Below, one piece after another: positions 52,752 through 62,882 of a DNA stretch of 64,000 nucleotides. Within the stretch, counting starts at the first letter, position 1. Every line of letters begins with the position of its first letter. This DNA comes from Planctomycetia bacterium (GTDB lineage: Bacteria > Planctomycetota > Planctomycetia > Planctomycetales > Planctomycetaceae), in NCBI GenBank assembly GCA_016200145.1, contig JACQFH010000043.1, positions 1-64,000 on the forward strand, given 5' to 3'. Made by a program: the position numbers and the translations under genes. The notes beneath the pieces are model-generated. The model worked only from the letters and a program-made list of their open reading frames with translations. It had not been told where the DNA came from and made no database searches.

Positions 52752-55013
52752 TCAGGGCAGCCGTTCAATCCATTCCCGCAACAGGCGGTTTCCGGCTTCG
52801 TCGACGAGCGACGAGGCCAGCGGGGGCATCTGCCCGCGGCCGCGAATCGACATCCGGTGCAGCAGCACCGATCGTTCGGGAGCGCCGGGCGCGACAAGCA
52901 GGGGGTCTGTGATGCCGAACCGGTCGTGCAGCGGCGGGACTCCGACCAGCTTCGTTTTTTCTCGCGCGGTCAGGATGCCCAGCTCCATCGCCGCGTTCCC
53001 TCCACCGGCCGCCACGTGACACTGGGCGCAGTTGGCGTGCAGGTACGAGCGGACCCGGTCTTCCAGGCCCGCCGAAGTGTCACCGGGATCGGCCAGTGCC
53101 GGATATTGCTCGACCGGCTTGGGGAAGTGCCACGGCTTCGCGCGCCCTGCGGCGGCTTCGGCCGGGGGGACGTCCTTATTGAGAAAGACACCCAGGTGTT
53201 CCAGAGTCCTCAACTGGTGGGCTCGCCGGCCGCCGTAGTCGTGGATCCGGTTCATCTGGCGCGTATTGAGGCCCAGTACGTACACCGCGGCCCGGCTGTG
53301 GCAAACCATGCACTCGGCGCGGCTCGGGTAATGCCACACCTGCTCGCGCGGTCCCTGCGGCTCGCGAATCGTAAATGTTTTGTCGGCGCCGCCCGCGTCG
53401 ACCAGTACGGCGTCGGTCTGCTCGTCATTCCAGAGATAGGTGTATCCCACCCATTCATTCTGCTGGAACACGAGCAGGCGCGTCTCGATGCGCTTTCGCG
53501 AGGCGGCGCGGCCCGGTTCGAGGTCGAGCGAGAAGGTCTTCACGAGCACCGTCGCTTCGGGGAATTTCCAGGCTTCATCCTCGGAAAATTCGATCTGCGA
53601 CATCCCCGGAAGGGCGATGAACCGCTCTTTGTGCGCGTGATCCGACCACAAGGGCGAATTCACCGAATAGGGGATCAGTGCCGGTTCGACGACGTGACCG
53701 GCCACTGATTTGAAAAGGCCGGTCTCGCTCAATCGGGTCGGAAACGGGGGGAGGGGCTTTTCATCCGACCGACGCTCGAGAGTGTAGAGAGGCCCCGCAT
53801 AATCGACGAAGTACAACTCGCCGGTGGCATCGATGCCGAACCCCAGGATCTGGTATGGCGTGTCGGCGATTTCCTTCACCGACGCGACCTTCTTGCCGTC
53901 GTACCGCGCCGCCCAGATTTTTCCCGTGCCGTAGTCGCCATAGATGTAGGCGCCGGCGAACTCGGGGAATTTCTTGCCCAGATACGTCACGCCGCCAGTG
54001 ATCGACCGCGCCTCGCTGTGCGGATGCACGATGGCCGGGGTCACAATCGGGTGCGGCCCGCGCTGCCGCTCGAGGTAGAAGGGATGTCCCCCCTCCATCA
54101 CGCTCCAGCCGTAGTTGTCGCCCCGGCGGACGATTTCGACCATCTCCCACTGATCCTGTCCGATGTCGCCGCACCATAGATTCCCCTGCGGATCGAAGTG
54201 AATCCGCCACGGGTTGCGGAAACCGTAAGCCCACAGCTCGGGGCGCGCGTCGGCCAGATCGAGGAACGGGTTGTCTTTCGGGACTGAATACTCTTTGCCG
54301 GGCGCGGGATGGTCGACGTCGATCCGCAGCATGCCAGAAACCAGGTCGCTGATTTTCTGGCCGGTAATGTTCGTATCGGAATCGGAGGTGCCGTCGCCGG
54401 CCGAAGCGTACAGCATCCCGTCGGGCCCGAACGCCAGGTCGCCGCCATTGTGGCCGTTCGATTCCCATTCGATGATGATCTTCTCGCTGGCCAGGTCGCA
54501 GGCCCGCGGGGGCTCGCGCGACACGGTAAACCGCGAGATGCGGTTCAGCTTGTCTTTTTCCTTCGAATTCGTACCATTGCTGAACACATAGACGTGCCGG
54601 TTCTCGGCGTAGCCGGGATGAAACGTCATGCCGTAGGTGTCGCGATCGGAAAGCGCCAGGAACACGTCGGTCTTGTTGACGGCCGGGTCGTTCGGGAACG
54701 CGAGAATCTTTCCCTTCTGCTCGACGACGAACAGGCGCTGGGCCGCCGCCTGCGATCGACTCAGGTCGGTCCCAGGGCGTGGGGCCGGCTCACCGATGAT
54801 GTACAGCGGATGATCGAACGACAGTTGGGGAAATGCGCGTACGGCCCGCAGCGGCAGAGGCGGATCGGGCGAACCGACGACGCGCGAGGTCGTCCAGGGG
54901 ATGCGCTGGTCGATGCCGGTCGCGGCCAGAGGAGCCTGCGATTGCTGTGCGCACGCGACGACCGGAAGGAATTGACCCAGGGCCAGCGCTGCAATGACCG
55001 TTCCGCCCCGCAT
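52752..55013 (-). CDS. PQQ-dependent sugar dehydrogenase-like propeller with cytochrome c-type C-terminus
   Basis: The ATG at 55013 gives 753 residues and a signal peptide. The propeller half matches soluble glucose dehydrogenases: NGHNGGDLAFGPDGMLYAS, ELWAYGFRNPWRI, CGDIGQDQWEMVEIV, and GAYIYGDYGTGKIW. The C-terminal half has two heme-type motifs, CMVCH and CAQCH, so electrons could pass from the quinone cofactor to c-type heme within one chain. It oxidises a sugar in the periplasm, though the sugar cannot be told. It leads an operon with DUF1501 and a PD40 propeller. The longer frame to 55145 is unlikely. Confidence 0.85.
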   Translation of the reverse strand: MRGGTVIAALALGQFLPVVACAQQSQAPLAATGIDQRIPWTTSRVVGSPDPPLPLRAVRAFPQLSFDHPLYIIGEPAPRPGTDLSRSQAAAQRLFVVEQKGKILAFPNDPAVNKTDVFLALSDRDTYGMTFHPGYAENRHVYVFSNGTNSKEKDKLNRISRFTVSREPPRACDLASEKIIIEWESNGHNGGDLAFGPDGMLYASAGDGTSDSDTNITGQKISDLVSGMLRIDVDHPAPGKEYSVPKDNPFLDLADARPELWAYGFRNPWRIHFDPQGNLWCGDIGQDQWEMVEIVRRGDNYGWSVMEGGHPFYLERQRGPHPIVTPAIVHPHSEARSITGGVTYLGKKFPEFAGAYIYGDYGTGKIWAARYDGKKVASVKEIADTPYQILGFGIDATGELYFVDYAGPLYTLERRSDEKPLPPFPTRLSETGLFKSVAGHVVEPALIPYSVNSPLWSDHAHKERFIALPGMSQIEFSEDEAWKFPEATVLVKTFSLDLEPGRAASRKRIETRLLVFQQNEWVGYTYLWNDEQTDAVLVDAGGADKTFTIREPQGPREQVWHYPSRAECMVCHSRAAVYVLGLNTRQMNRIHDYGGRRAHQLRTLEHLGVFLNKDVPPAEAAAGRAKPWHFPKPVEQYPALADPGDTSAGLEDRVRSYLHANCAQCHVAAGGGNAAMELGILTAREKTKLVGVPPLHDRFGITDPLLVAPGAPERSVLLHRMSIRGRGQMPPLASSLVDEAGNRLLREWIERLP

Positions 55014-55597
55014 TGTTTGTTCACCCGGCAGAGGAGAATTCTGGAACGATCCAGAATACGGCAATGGCCGACGAAGTTCGAGGGTGTCGGGTGCGGCGGG
55101 ATCCTCAAGCGCCTCAACCCGGCCGTCCCTCCGCGGCGGGGGCATAAAAAATCAACTGCGGCGTATTCCTTTGCAGGAATAGCCGCAGTTGCTGGGTCGA
55201 ACGAATGCCGGATTGCGACGGTGGAGTTCGCTTCGAGAGAGGCGAGAATCCGGCCGTGTGATCACGGTCCGTAAGCTGATTCGGGCCTTCGACTTATGTT
55301 TTGGCACCTCCGACGGAATGGCAGGCGGGTCGTTCGACGTCTGACGCGATTCGCGTATATGACGTTATCCGCTGGCTGATCCTGGCGGTTCCGGTAGTCC
55401 CGGTCGGCAGGGGCCAGCGGTCTGGCACCAGTATTCATCGGCACCACGGCGCTGAAAGTCCGCAGAATTCCGAGACACGGGCTGGCGCATTCCGCCGTGC
55501 GGCGGGCCTATGATTCGGTCGCATTGCGGGCTTGAATCCTGGGTACGGGGATGGAAGAATCAATCACCCCTGATTGATCTTCAACATCGGAGACGAC
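55014..55597. other. Divergent intergenic region with an isolated minus-strand terminator
   Basis: It contains a strong terminator-type hairpin at 55146-55191 (minus strand) but no minus-strand gene before it, and the leader of the next plus-strand gene at its end. The 380 bases between the hairpin and that gene have no coding frame I trust. No motifs of RNase P RNA, SRP RNA or tmRNA were found. Confidence 0.4.
55146..55191 (-). terminator. Strong intrinsic terminator without an obvious gene
   Basis: On the minus strand CAACTGCGGC-TATTCC pairs with GGAATA-(bulge)-GCCGCAGTTG, a 16-bp stem with one bulged base and a six-base loop, followed by a T6 run. The transcript it ends would come from 55192-55590, where no minus-strand coding frame is convincing. 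Confidence 0.6.
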
Positions 55598-56209
55598 ATG
55601 ATGCCCCAGTTTTTTCGCCATTTTTCGGCCTGTGTCCTGCTGGGAGCACTTCTCTCCGCCGCTGTCACCGCGGGCGAACCGCCAAACAAAGCTGAGCAGG
55701 CCAGACCTGAGAAAAATGCCGCGCAACCGAACGGTGCCGGCCAGGACGCCCCCCTCGACCAGGCGGCCCTCGACAAGAAATTCGCCGAAGACATGTCGGG
55801 GGTCATCTTCTCCGGAAATTACAGCGTCACCAAGGACGGAAAAGAAACGCCGGCCGCAATGGAAAAATACACGATTACGCGCGTCACCAAATCGAAGGAC
55901 GACACCTGGATTTTCGTGGCCCGCATTCAATATGGCAAGCGCGACGTCACGGTGCCCATGGCGCTCACGGTCAAATGGGCCGGCGATACGCCGGTCATCA
56001 CCCTGACCAACCTGACGATCCCAGGCCTGGGGACCTTTACCTCGCGAGTCCTCATTTACGGCGACCGGTACGCCGGAACCTGGCAGCACGGCGAAGTCGG
56101 CGGACATCTCTGGGGACGCATCGAGAAAACCGAGAAGCCCGCCGACGGCGAAAAGGCCGGCGACAAAGCCAAAGCGGGCGATAAGGCCGAGAAAAAAGAG
56201 GACCAATAG
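55598..56209 (+). CDS. Secreted hypothetical protein
   Basis: With the ATG at 55598 (GGAGA six bases upstream) the protein has 203 residues and a signal peptide (ACVLLGALLSAAVTAG). The middle is a beta-rich domain with FSGNYSVTKDGKETPAAMEK, YTITRVTKSKDDTW and VPMALTVKWAGDTPVITL; the end is Lys/Ala/Glu-rich and disordered. Similar secreted families are common in planctomycetes but of unknown function. It lies 112 bases upstream of the isoaspartyl peptidase gene. Confidence 0.7.
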   Translation: MMPQFFRHFSACVLLGALLSAAVTAGEPPNKAEQARPEKNAAQPNGAGQDAPLDQAALDKKFAEDMSGVIFSGNYSVTKDGKETPAAMEKYTITRVTKSKDDTWIFVARIQYGKRDVTVPMALTVKWAGDTPVITLTNLTIPGLGTFTSRVLIYGDRYAGTWQHGEVGGHLWGRIEKTEKPADGEKAGDKAKAGDKAEKKEDQ

Positions 56210-56321
56210 AGTCGTCGGAGCGCGCCGGTTGAATGGCGGCGGGTTGGCCCGCTTGAGCGTCGCTGGCGACTCGGCCACCGCCGCCTCAAATCACCGCACT
56301 GAAACAGTCGGGAATCATACC

Positions 56322-57353
56322 GTGAAACGATCCTTGCTCGGGTGCCTGTTGATGCTGACTGCCGCCGCTTCCGTCACGGCTCAAGAGACCGCCGTGCCGA
56401 ACGTTGTTCTGGGGATTCACGGCGGCGCCGGGCTCCCGAAAAAAGAGATGACGCCGGAGCTCGAAAAGCACCTGCGGGTGGGGCTCGAGCGGGCCCTGAA
56501 GGAAGGCTACGCGGCGCTCCAGAAGCCAAATGCGACGAGCCTCGACGGAGTCGAGACTGCCATTCGCATTCTCGAGGACGATCCCTGGTTTAACGCGGGG
56601 CGCGGGGCCGTGTTCACACACGATGGCCGCAACGAGCTCGACGCGTCGATCATGGAAGGCCGGTTGAAGAAGGCCGGCGCCGTGGCGGGAGTCACAACGA
56701 TCAAGAACCCGATCACGGCCGCCCGTGCCGTGATGGAGCGCACGAAGCACGTGATGCTGATCAGCCGGGGGGCCGAAGTGTTCGCCAAGGACGCCGGGCT
56801 CGAAATCGTCGATCCGGCCTATTTCCGCACCGAGCAGCGGTGGAAGCAGTTGCAGGACCAGTTGCGCGAAGAACGCGAGGCTTACGACAAGAAAAAACGC
56901 GAAGGGGCCGCGCTCGCCCCGCTCGCACGCCCCTATGAGCTCAGCACCGTCGGCGCCGTGGCCGTCGACGGCGCGGGCAATTTAGCAGCCGGCACGTCGA
57001 CGGGCGGCATGTCGAATAAGCAGTACGGCCGCATCGGCGATTCTCCCGTCATCGGCGCGGGGACATATGCCGACAACAAGTCGTGCGCTGTCTCGTGCAC
57101 CGGCCACGGCGAGTTCTTCATCCGCTATGCCGTGTCGCACGACATCGCCGTGCTCATGGAATACAAGGGGCTTTCTGTGCAGCAGGCGGCCGATGAAGTC
57201 ATCCGCAAGAAGCTGAAGGCAGCCGGCGGCGAAGGGGCCGCCATCGCCCTCGATCCCAAAGGCAATTTCGCCATGTCGCACAACACCGAAGGCCTGTACC
57301 GCGGCTTCGTCACGGTCGACGGCAAAATGACGGTGATGCTGTACGAGAAGTAG
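56322..57353 (+). CDS. Isoaspartyl peptidase/L-asparaginase (Ntn-hydrolase)
   Basis: The GTG at 56322 gives 343 residues and a signal peptide. The family core is GIHGGAGLPKK near the start, NAGRGAVFTHDGRNELDASIM, and the cleavage site YELSTVGAVAVD with the nucleophile Thr209, exposed by self-cleavage; TSTGGMSNKQYGRIGDSP follows. It removes isoaspartyl residues or asparagine from peptides. The secretory signal places it in the periplasm. An earlier ATG at 56229 lacks a ribosome site. It ends four bases before the hemB stop, convergent. Confidence 0.92.
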   Translation: MKRSLLGCLLMLTAAASVTAQETAVPNVVLGIHGGAGLPKKEMTPELEKHLRVGLERALKEGYAALQKPNATSLDGVETAIRILEDDPWFNAGRGAVFTHDGRNELDASIMEGRLKKAGAVAGVTTIKNPITAARAVMERTKHVMLISRGAEVFAKDAGLEIVDPAYFRTEQRWKQLQDQLREEREAYDKKKREGAALAPLARPYELSTVGAVAVDGAGNLAAGTSTGGMSNKQYGRIGDSPVIGAGTYADNKSCAVSCTGHGEFFIRYAVSHDIAVLMEYKGLSVQQAADEVIRKKLKAAGGEGAAIALDPKGNFAMSHNTEGLYRGFVTVDGKMTVMLYEK

Positions 57354-57357
57354 CGGG

Positions 57358-58368
57358 CTACGCGAGCCACTGGGCGACGTCTTTGGCGGAATAGGTGATG
57401 ATCATGTCGGCACCGGCCCGCTTGATTGACGTCAGGACTTCCAGCGTCGTGCGGCGTTCGTCAAGCCAGCCGTTGGCCGCGGCGGCTTTGACCATCGAGT
57501 ACTCGCCGCTCACGTTGTACGCACACAACGGCACTTCGGGATGCGCCTGCTTCACCCGGCAGATGACGTCGAGGTACGACAGGGCGGGTTTCACCATGAT
57601 CAGGTCGGCCCCTTCGGCCAGGTCGAGCGCCACTTCGCGCAGCGCTTCGCGGGCGTTGGCCGGGTCCATCTGGTAGCTCGCGCGGTCGCCGAACTGCGGC
57701 GCGCTTTCGGCCGCCTCACGGAACGGTCCGTAAAACGCCGAGGCGTATTTGGCCGCGTAGCTCAAGATCGGTGTGTGGTCGAAGCGGGCCGCGTCGAGCG
57801 CGCGGCGGATCGCCGCAACCATTCCGTCCATCATGCCGCTGGGGGCGATGACGTCGGCCCCGGCTTTCGCGTGGCTGACCGCCTGCTGGGCGAGCAACTC
57901 GAGCGTGGCGTCGTTGTCGACGTCGCTGCGCCCGCCGCGGTCGATCAGCACGCCGCAATGCCCGTGATCGGTGTACTCGCAATAACAGAGGTCTGTGACG
58001 ACGAGCAGGTCGGGCGCTGCCGATTTGATCTTGCGAATTGCCTGCTGGACGACGCCGTCGTCGCGCAACGCCGCCGAGCCTGTCAGGTCTTTCCACGCCG
58101 GGATGCCAAACAGGATGACGGCCGGAATCCCCAGTTCGACGATCGCCTTGGCCTCGTCGGTCAAAAGGTCGGCCGAGAGCTGGTCGTGACCGGGCATCGA
58201 CGCAATCGGCTGCCGGGCGTTCGACCCGGGGCGAACGAACAAGGGCAAAATCAAATCGCGCACCGAAATCTCGGTTTCGCGCACGAGCTCCCGCAGGGCG
58301 GCATGCTGTCGCAGCCGGCGCATGCGCAGTTGCGGGAATTTCGGGCCGAAATCGGACGCCTGAGTCAT
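57358..58368 (-). CDS. hemB: Porphobilinogen synthase (delta-aminolevulinic acid dehydratase)
   Basis: The ATG at 58368 gives 336 residues. It joins two 5-aminolevulinate molecules into porphobilinogen in heme synthesis. The active-site Zn cysteines sit in [14 protein letters not shown] (C128, C130, C138), and the two substrate lysines are Lys207 in [10 protein letters not shown] and Lys260 in [13 protein letters not shown]. This is the zinc-dependent type. A longer frame to 58455 reads through an inverted repeat and is rejected. A GGAAG lies about nine bases before the ATG. Convergent with the isoaspartyl peptidase. Confidence 0.96.
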   Translation of the reverse strand: MTQASDFGPKFPQLRMRRLRQHAALRELVRETEISVRDLILPLFVRPGSNARQPIASMPGHDQLSADLLTDEAKAIVELGIPAVILFGIPAWKDLTGSAALRDDGVVQQAIRKIKSAAPDLLVVTDLCYCEYTDHGHCGVLIDRGGRSDVDNDATLELLAQQAVSHAKAGADVIAPSGMMDGMVAAIRRALDAARFDHTPILSYAAKYASAFYGPFREAAESAPQFGDRASYQMDPANAREALREVALDLAEGADLIMVKPALSYLDVICRVKQAHPEVPLCAYNVSGEYSMVKAAAANGWLDERRTTLEVLTSIKRAGADMIITYSAKDVAQWLA

Positions 58369-58385
58369 TGAATGCGCTTCCAGCG

Positions 58386-58438
58386 GGGTGGGCTGTGTCC
58401 ACCAAAACATTTGGCGGATTGGTGGGCACAGCCCACCC
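58386..58438. repeat. GGGTGGGC inverted repeat upstream of hemB
   Basis: Arm 58386-58405 (GGGTGGGCTGTGTCCACCAA) pairs with 58419-58438 (reverse-complementary apart from one G-T wobble) around a 13-base loop. It sits 17 bases upstream of the hemB start, in the leader. It could affect hemB translation or be a dispersed palindrome. Confidence 0.8.
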
Positions 58439-58605
58439 TCCATCATCTCTCGCACAGCGACTGCACTCTAGGCCAGATTCGACAGATCAGTCAAGCGGGC
58501 GTGCCATGGGTTTCGTGCCGTATCTTGTCTTGCGTCCGAATCGTGTATTCGGGTCCGGTGCCGCGAGAAGTGGCAGAATTCGTCATCGACAACGAGAGAA
58601 CGAAC

Positions 58606-58633
58606 AACCCCGCAGGTTTTAACCTGCGGGGTT
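58606..58633 (-). terminator. Terminator of the DUF1549-DUF1501 operon
   Basis: AACCCCGCAGGTT and AACCTGCGGGGTT form a perfect 13-bp stem with a TT loop. On the minus strand a T-rich tail (TTGTTCGTTCTC) follows. It stands 28 bases after the DUF1501 stop at 58662. Confidence 0.75.
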
Positions 58634-58661
58634 GCGTGAGATTCAGCATAGCTCGAACCAA

Positions 58662-59993
58662 TCAGCCGATCAGTTCTTTGATGGCCGTGCCGCCGTTGGC
58701 AATCTTCATCGGCCGGCCGTTCTTCGAAGTGTGCACGGTGTCGAGCGGAATTCCGAGCGCGTGCGTGACGGTCGCCCAGATGTCGCCGGGCAGGTAGGCC
58801 TGGCTGACGCAGCTCGTGCCGTCTTTATCGGTCTCGCCGACGGCCACGCCGCCGCGCAATCCGCCGCCGCCCACCATCACCGACCAGCTCGTGGCCCAGT
58901 GATCGCGGCCCGTGTCCTGGTTGATCCGCGGCGTGCGGGTGAACTCACCCATCCACACGATCGTCGTGTCCTTGAGCATGCCGCGCTGCTCGAGGTCGGT
59001 CGTTAGGCCGGCAATCGCCTGGTCAAGAACCGGCAGGCGCTGGTTCTTGAGCGTGTTGAAGACCTGTGCGTGCAGGTCCCATCCGCCCAGATCGACTTCG
59101 ACGAACGGCACGCCCGCTTCGACCAGCCGGCGGGCCATCAGGCACCCCATGCCGAACGGGTTGCGGGCCCCCATGCCCATGCGGCCGCCGCCGGCATTCG
59201 CGCCGGTGCCACAGTACATCTGGATCGTCTCGGGCTTCTCTTCGTTCACTTTGAAGGCCTGCATCTGCTTCGAGGTGAACAGGCTCATGGCCTTCTTGTA
59301 GACGTCCTGATGGTCCTTGGGCAACTGGCCGCGATCGGACCGGATGAAATCGGTCTCGATGGCGTCGAGCATTGCCGTCCGCTGGCCGAACCGCGCTTCG
59401 CTCAGGTCCTTCATTGCCGCGTTGCGAATGTCGCCATTGCTGTCAACCTGGAACGGGGAGTGCATCATCCCCATGAAACCGGGCCCCATGCTGGGGCCGC
59501 CGATCGACACGAACGAGGGGATTTCGAGTTCCTTCCGCTTCGCTCCCAGCTCGTAGCTGACGACCGAGCCGAACGTGGGATGCACGACGGTGGGATTCGG
59601 AATGTAGGAGGTGTGCATGTAGTACCGCCCGCGGTTATGGTCGGCCTCGCGGGTGCTCATCGAGCGCACGACCGACAGGTTGTTCATCACCTTGGCCGTC
59701 TGGGGCATGTGCTCCGAAATCTGCAGGTCGCCCGCCGTGCTGATCGGCTTGAACTCGCCGCCGTTCTTGGAGTCGGGCTTCAGGTCCCAGATGTCGATCG
59801 TGGGGGGACCGCCGCTCATCCACAGCAGGATGCACGCCTTCTGGTTCCTGCGGACCTCGGCGGCATTGGCCTGCAGGTGATTCAGGAACTGCAGCCCTGG
59901 AATGGCCATCGTGGAGGCCGCCAGGTGTTGCATGAAATGGCGCCGCGACATGCCGGATGGAACGGAAAGGGACGAATTCAACATTTTGGGCAC
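58662..59993 (-). CDS. DUF1501 protein, Tat-exported (second copy)
   Basis: This 443-residue protein has a Tat-like signal ([22 protein letters not shown]) and the DUF1501 core [60 protein letters not shown]. It follows the DUF1549/DUF1553 gene by 56 bases and shares its terminator, so the pair forms one operon. Similar pairs are typical of planctomycetes and of unknown chemistry, perhaps periplasmic redox or hydrolysis of organic polymers. Confidence 0.88.
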   Translation of the reverse strand: MPKMLNSSLSVPSGMSRRHFMQHLAASTMAIPGLQFLNHLQANAAEVRRNQKACILLWMSGGPPTIDIWDLKPDSKNGGEFKPISTAGDLQISEHMPQTAKVMNNLSVVRSMSTREADHNRGRYYMHTSYIPNPTVVHPTFGSVVSYELGAKRKELEIPSFVSIGGPSMGPGFMGMMHSPFQVDSNGDIRNAAMKDLSEARFGQRTAMLDAIETDFIRSDRGQLPKDHQDVYKKAMSLFTSKQMQAFKVNEEKPETIQMYCGTGANAGGGRMGMGARNPFGMGCLMARRLVEAGVPFVEVDLGGWDLHAQVFNTLKNQRLPVLDQAIAGLTTDLEQRGMLKDTTIVWMGEFTRTPRINQDTGRDHWATSWSVMVGGGGLRGGVAVGETDKDGTSCVSQAYLPGDIWATVTHALGIPLDTVHTSKNGRPMKIANGGTAIKELIG

Positions 59994-60049
59994 CTTGCAG
60001 GGAATGGAGTCGGCAAACAGGTTGGTTTCGGGAACGAATCGATACGAAA

Positions 60050-61852
60050 TCAGTGGTTCATGATGAACTCGTTCGAGTTCAACAGGGCCCAGTACAGGTC
60101 CTGGTAGGCCTCGAGCGGGCTGGACGCAGATTGCAGGATCTTATTGGCCGTCTGAATCTCACGGGCCGAAGGCGCCCGCGACAGCGTGGCCTGGTACAGG
60201 GACTTCACCTTTTCAACGGGCTTGCTCTTTCCATTGAGGACGTCGTACAGCAGCGTCCCCTTGGCGTCGCTGAGGGCATTGGTGATCAGTTCGCCGTTCA
60301 TCATCATCAGCGCCTGCGGAATCGTACCGTCGAACGACGTCGATTCGTCGTTCTCGTCGGTCCCGAACGCCTGCACGAACTGCTGCATCCAGCGCTGGCG
60401 GGTGCTTTCAGCCTTTTCCCAGCTTCCGCTCCCCGATTTGTGGGCGCCGGTGGCGATGATCAGCGAATCGTACAGTTGCTCGGCCGACATCGACTTCAGG
60501 TACATGTGGCTGAAGATGGCGACGTCGCCGCTGGCGGGGTTATCCTGCTTGGCCTTGGGATTTCGCGTGTTGACCCGGCTGGTCAGATTGTAGGCTTCCG
60601 AATTGCAGATCCAGCGAATCAACTGCCGCACGTCGTATTTGGCTGTCACGAACTCGCGAGACAGCCGTTCGAGTAGCACCGGGTTCGAAGGCGCGTTGTG
60701 CGGGCCCATATCGTCGATCGGCTTGGTAAAGCCATAACCGAAGAACTGACCCCACATGCGGTTGACCATCGCGTCGGCAAGCTGCGTCCGTTCGCCCGTG
60801 GTGATCAGGGCGGCCAATTCCTTCCGGCGGTTGGTGCTGGCTTCGGGATTCACCTCGCTCCCCATGTACTTGGGGTAGGCGACTTCCATCAGGCCATTGC
60901 GCCGCTCGAAATAAATCGGCCCGCCGAATTCCTGGTGCCGAAGCTCGGCCGACACCACGTCCATCCGCCCGGTCTTCTCGTTGTATTCGCGAATCGGCGT
61001 CGCGCGGTCCTGCTTGAAGAAGCTGTTGAACTCCCAGAAGGCGTTCTGTTTCCATTCGTTAAACGGGTGGTTGTGGCACTGCGTGCACTGCACCTGCAGG
61101 CCCAAAAACAGCTTCGAGCTGATCGCCGTGGCGGGGACCGCCCCGTCGTTCATGTGCGACAGCAGAAAATTCGCGGCCCCGTTCTGCTGGTTGTTGCCTT
61201 CCGCCGTGAGCAGGTCGGTGACGATCTCGTTCCAGCCGCGGTTCTTGCCGAACGATTCGCGCAGGAACTTCTGCAGCGTGCCGCGAATGATGCCCGTGTT
61301 GTTCTGCGGAGGCCGACGGCCGATGAGGTTGTTCGTCCAGATCGTCGTGAAGTTGCGGACATACCCCGCATCTTCGTCGAGCAGCTTGTCGATCAGCTTC
61401 GAGCGCTTGGCCTTGTCTTTGTCGGCGATGAACTTCTGGACCGTGTCGAGGTCCGGGATGTGCCCCACGATATCGAGGTGCACACGACGCACCCATTCGG
61501 CGTCGTCGGCCGGATCGGACGGACGAATCTCGTTGTCGGTCCAACCCTGGCGAATCTGCGTATTGATGAATTTGATCAGATCGACGTACGAGCCGTTGTA
61601 TCCGGTCGAGTAGACCTGTTCCGGAAGCTTGAACGTCGAAGCCGGGGCCGTGCCTTCCTTTTCCTTCGACTCTCCCTCGTCCGCCTTCGCGTCGTCCGAC
61701 TTGGCATCGGACTTCGCGGCCTTCGAAGAACCGGCCTTGGGACTGGCCTTACTTTTCTGGGCGCCTTGCAAGCCCAAGGGGGCAAACGCCACAAACCCCG
61801 CCACGGCCAGAATCGGCAAACCCCATGCAACGCGCTTCAGCAGTCTGGTCAT
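60050..61852 (-). CDS. DUF1549/DUF1553 protein with a CxxCH heme-type motif
   Basis: The ATG at 61852 has GAGGG six bases upstream and gives 600 residues. A signal or anchor (residues 10-30) and a Lys/Ser-rich linker come first, then the DUF1549 region with [19 protein letters not shown], and [12 protein letters not shown] (C256 to H260), a candidate c-type heme site. The DUF1553 region with [30 protein letters not shown] follows, with [15 protein letters not shown] after it. It is the partner of the DUF1501 protein below. Substrate is unknown. Confidence 0.9.
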   Translation of the reverse strand: MTRLLKRVAWGLPILAVAGFVAFAPLGLQGAQKSKASPKAGSSKAAKSDAKSDDAKADEGESKEKEGTAPASTFKLPEQVYSTGYNGSYVDLIKFINTQIRQGWTDNEIRPSDPADDAEWVRRVHLDIVGHIPDLDTVQKFIADKDKAKRSKLIDKLLDEDAGYVRNFTTIWTNNLIGRRPPQNNTGIIRGTLQKFLRESFGKNRGWNEIVTDLLTAEGNNQQNGAANFLLSHMNDGAVPATAISSKLFLGLQVQCTQCHNHPFNEWKQNAFWEFNSFFKQDRATPIREYNEKTGRMDVVSAELRHQEFGGPIYFERRNGLMEVAYPKYMGSEVNPEASTNRRKELAALITTGERTQLADAMVNRMWGQFFGYGFTKPIDDMGPHNAPSNPVLLERLSREFVTAKYDVRQLIRWICNSEAYNLTSRVNTRNPKAKQDNPASGDVAIFSHMYLKSMSAEQLYDSLIIATGAHKSGSGSWEKAESTRQRWMQQFVQAFGTDENDESTSFDGTIPQALMMMNGELITNALSDAKGTLLYDVLNGKSKPVEKVKSLYQATLSRAPSAREIQTANKILQSASSPLEAYQDLYWALLNSNEFIMNH

Positions 61853-61971
61853 CAGGATCCCTCGATGTGCTTTCACGCCAGTTGTTCCGGGTCAAATGGC
61901 CTTGTGATTGATCCAGGTTTCGCGTCCGGCAATCCGCTTGATTCGACGAAAAACCCGATAATCTCTATGAA

Positions 61972-62000
61972 ATTGTACGAAAATGAAACAGGTGTTGCAA
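61972..62000 (-). promoter_or_regulatory. Sigma-70-type promoter of the DUF1549-DUF1501 operon
   Basis: On the minus strand TTGCAA (61995-62000) and TACAAT (61972-61977) are separated by exactly 17 bases. The region is locally AT-rich. Transcription would start near 61965, about 110 bases before the ATG. Confidence 0.7.
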
Positions 62001-62088
62001 TTTGCACTGTCTGACTTTGCAATTCACTGTCTTTTTGGTTCGCAGGCAACCAATTAGGCAAACCTCATGCCAGAACCAAGCCGAGTTC

Positions 62089-62502
62089 CTACTTTATTTT
62101 TGAGCCGTCCGCGATGGCCTTGTCGGGTTGCAGCAGGACGACCGACTGGCCGTCGGACGCAGCCAGTAACATGCCATTGCTCTCTTCACCCCGGATCAGG
62201 GCCGGGGCCAGGTTATTAACAATGACGATCGACCGGCCGGCCAGAGAGGCCGGTTCATAATGCCCGCGAATCCCGGCGACGATCTGCTTTTCGATGTCGC
62301 CGACTTTGATCTTGAGGAGCAGCAGTTTATTGGCATTCGGATGCTCGCGCGCTTCCAGCACCTGGGCCACGCGCAAGTCGAGCTGGGCAAAATGGTCGTA
62401 GGTAATGACCGCCGGCTTGGCCGCCGCGGGTGCCGGAACCGGACTCGCCGCAACAGGGCTTGCCGGAGTAGAGCTCGATTCCGAACCGCTGTCTGAAGTC
62501 AC
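62089..62502 (-). CDS. Stand-alone MetRS beta-chain/Trbp111-type tRNA-binding protein
   Basis: The 137-residue protein has an Ala/Pro-rich N-terminal tail (about 30 residues) and an OB-fold tRNA-binding domain with FAQLDLRVAQVLEAREHPNANKLL, EKQIVAGIRGHY, and IVIVNNLAPALIRGEESNGMLLAA. This matches the C-terminal domain of methionyl-tRNA synthetase and free-standing Trbp111. It would bind tRNA outer corners as a dimer and may assist a MetRS that lacks the domain. No metG lies within the window. Confidence 0.88.
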   Translation of the reverse strand: MTSDSGSESSSTPASPVAASPVPAPAAAKPAVITYDHFAQLDLRVAQVLEAREHPNANKLLLLKIKVGDIEKQIVAGIRGHYEPASLAGRSIVIVNNLAPALIRGEESNGMLLAASDGQSVVLLQPDKAIADGSKIK

Positions 62503-62882
62503 GAGATGGTTCCTCGAATGCAGGGATTACACGCTGGAAAGCCGCCCGCTTCTATCATACCCAGACGATCATGCCGGAACAAAGCCCACTGGCAGGATGC
62601 CTGTGCGTGACGATCAGCGGTTAATTCGCGGCCTTGCTTTGCAAATCCAGCGCATCCAGAATCGGACGAGCAGGGGCACCGATCGTCCTCATCAGTCATC
62701 CAGATCATCGCCGCGGAGCCCGGGACACGCCTGACGGCAAGCACCGCCCGAACTGCGGCAAGGACATCGGCTACTGGCCGTTCCTGATCGCGATGACCGC
62801 GAAACGGATCTGATGCCCGCATTGCCTGGTCCGTCTGCAAACCACAGGGATTCGCTGGACTCTGTGGCTCTTCCATGTTCTG
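62503..62882. other. Intergenic stretch, no gene seen
   Basis: It lies between the MetRS-type gene (minus) and the membrane protein (plus). A transmembrane-like reading runs in the frame of the next gene from about 62815 but has no start codon. No repeats or promoter boxes are clear. Confidence 0.35.

Noticed and set aside
55192-55590. Possible RNase P RNA, SRP RNA or tmRNA
   Set aside because: None of the conserved signatures of these RNAs could be found; only the terminator remains as evidence of a transcript.
58369-58455. Longer hemB start
   Set aside because: The frame above 58368 reads only through the inverted repeat.
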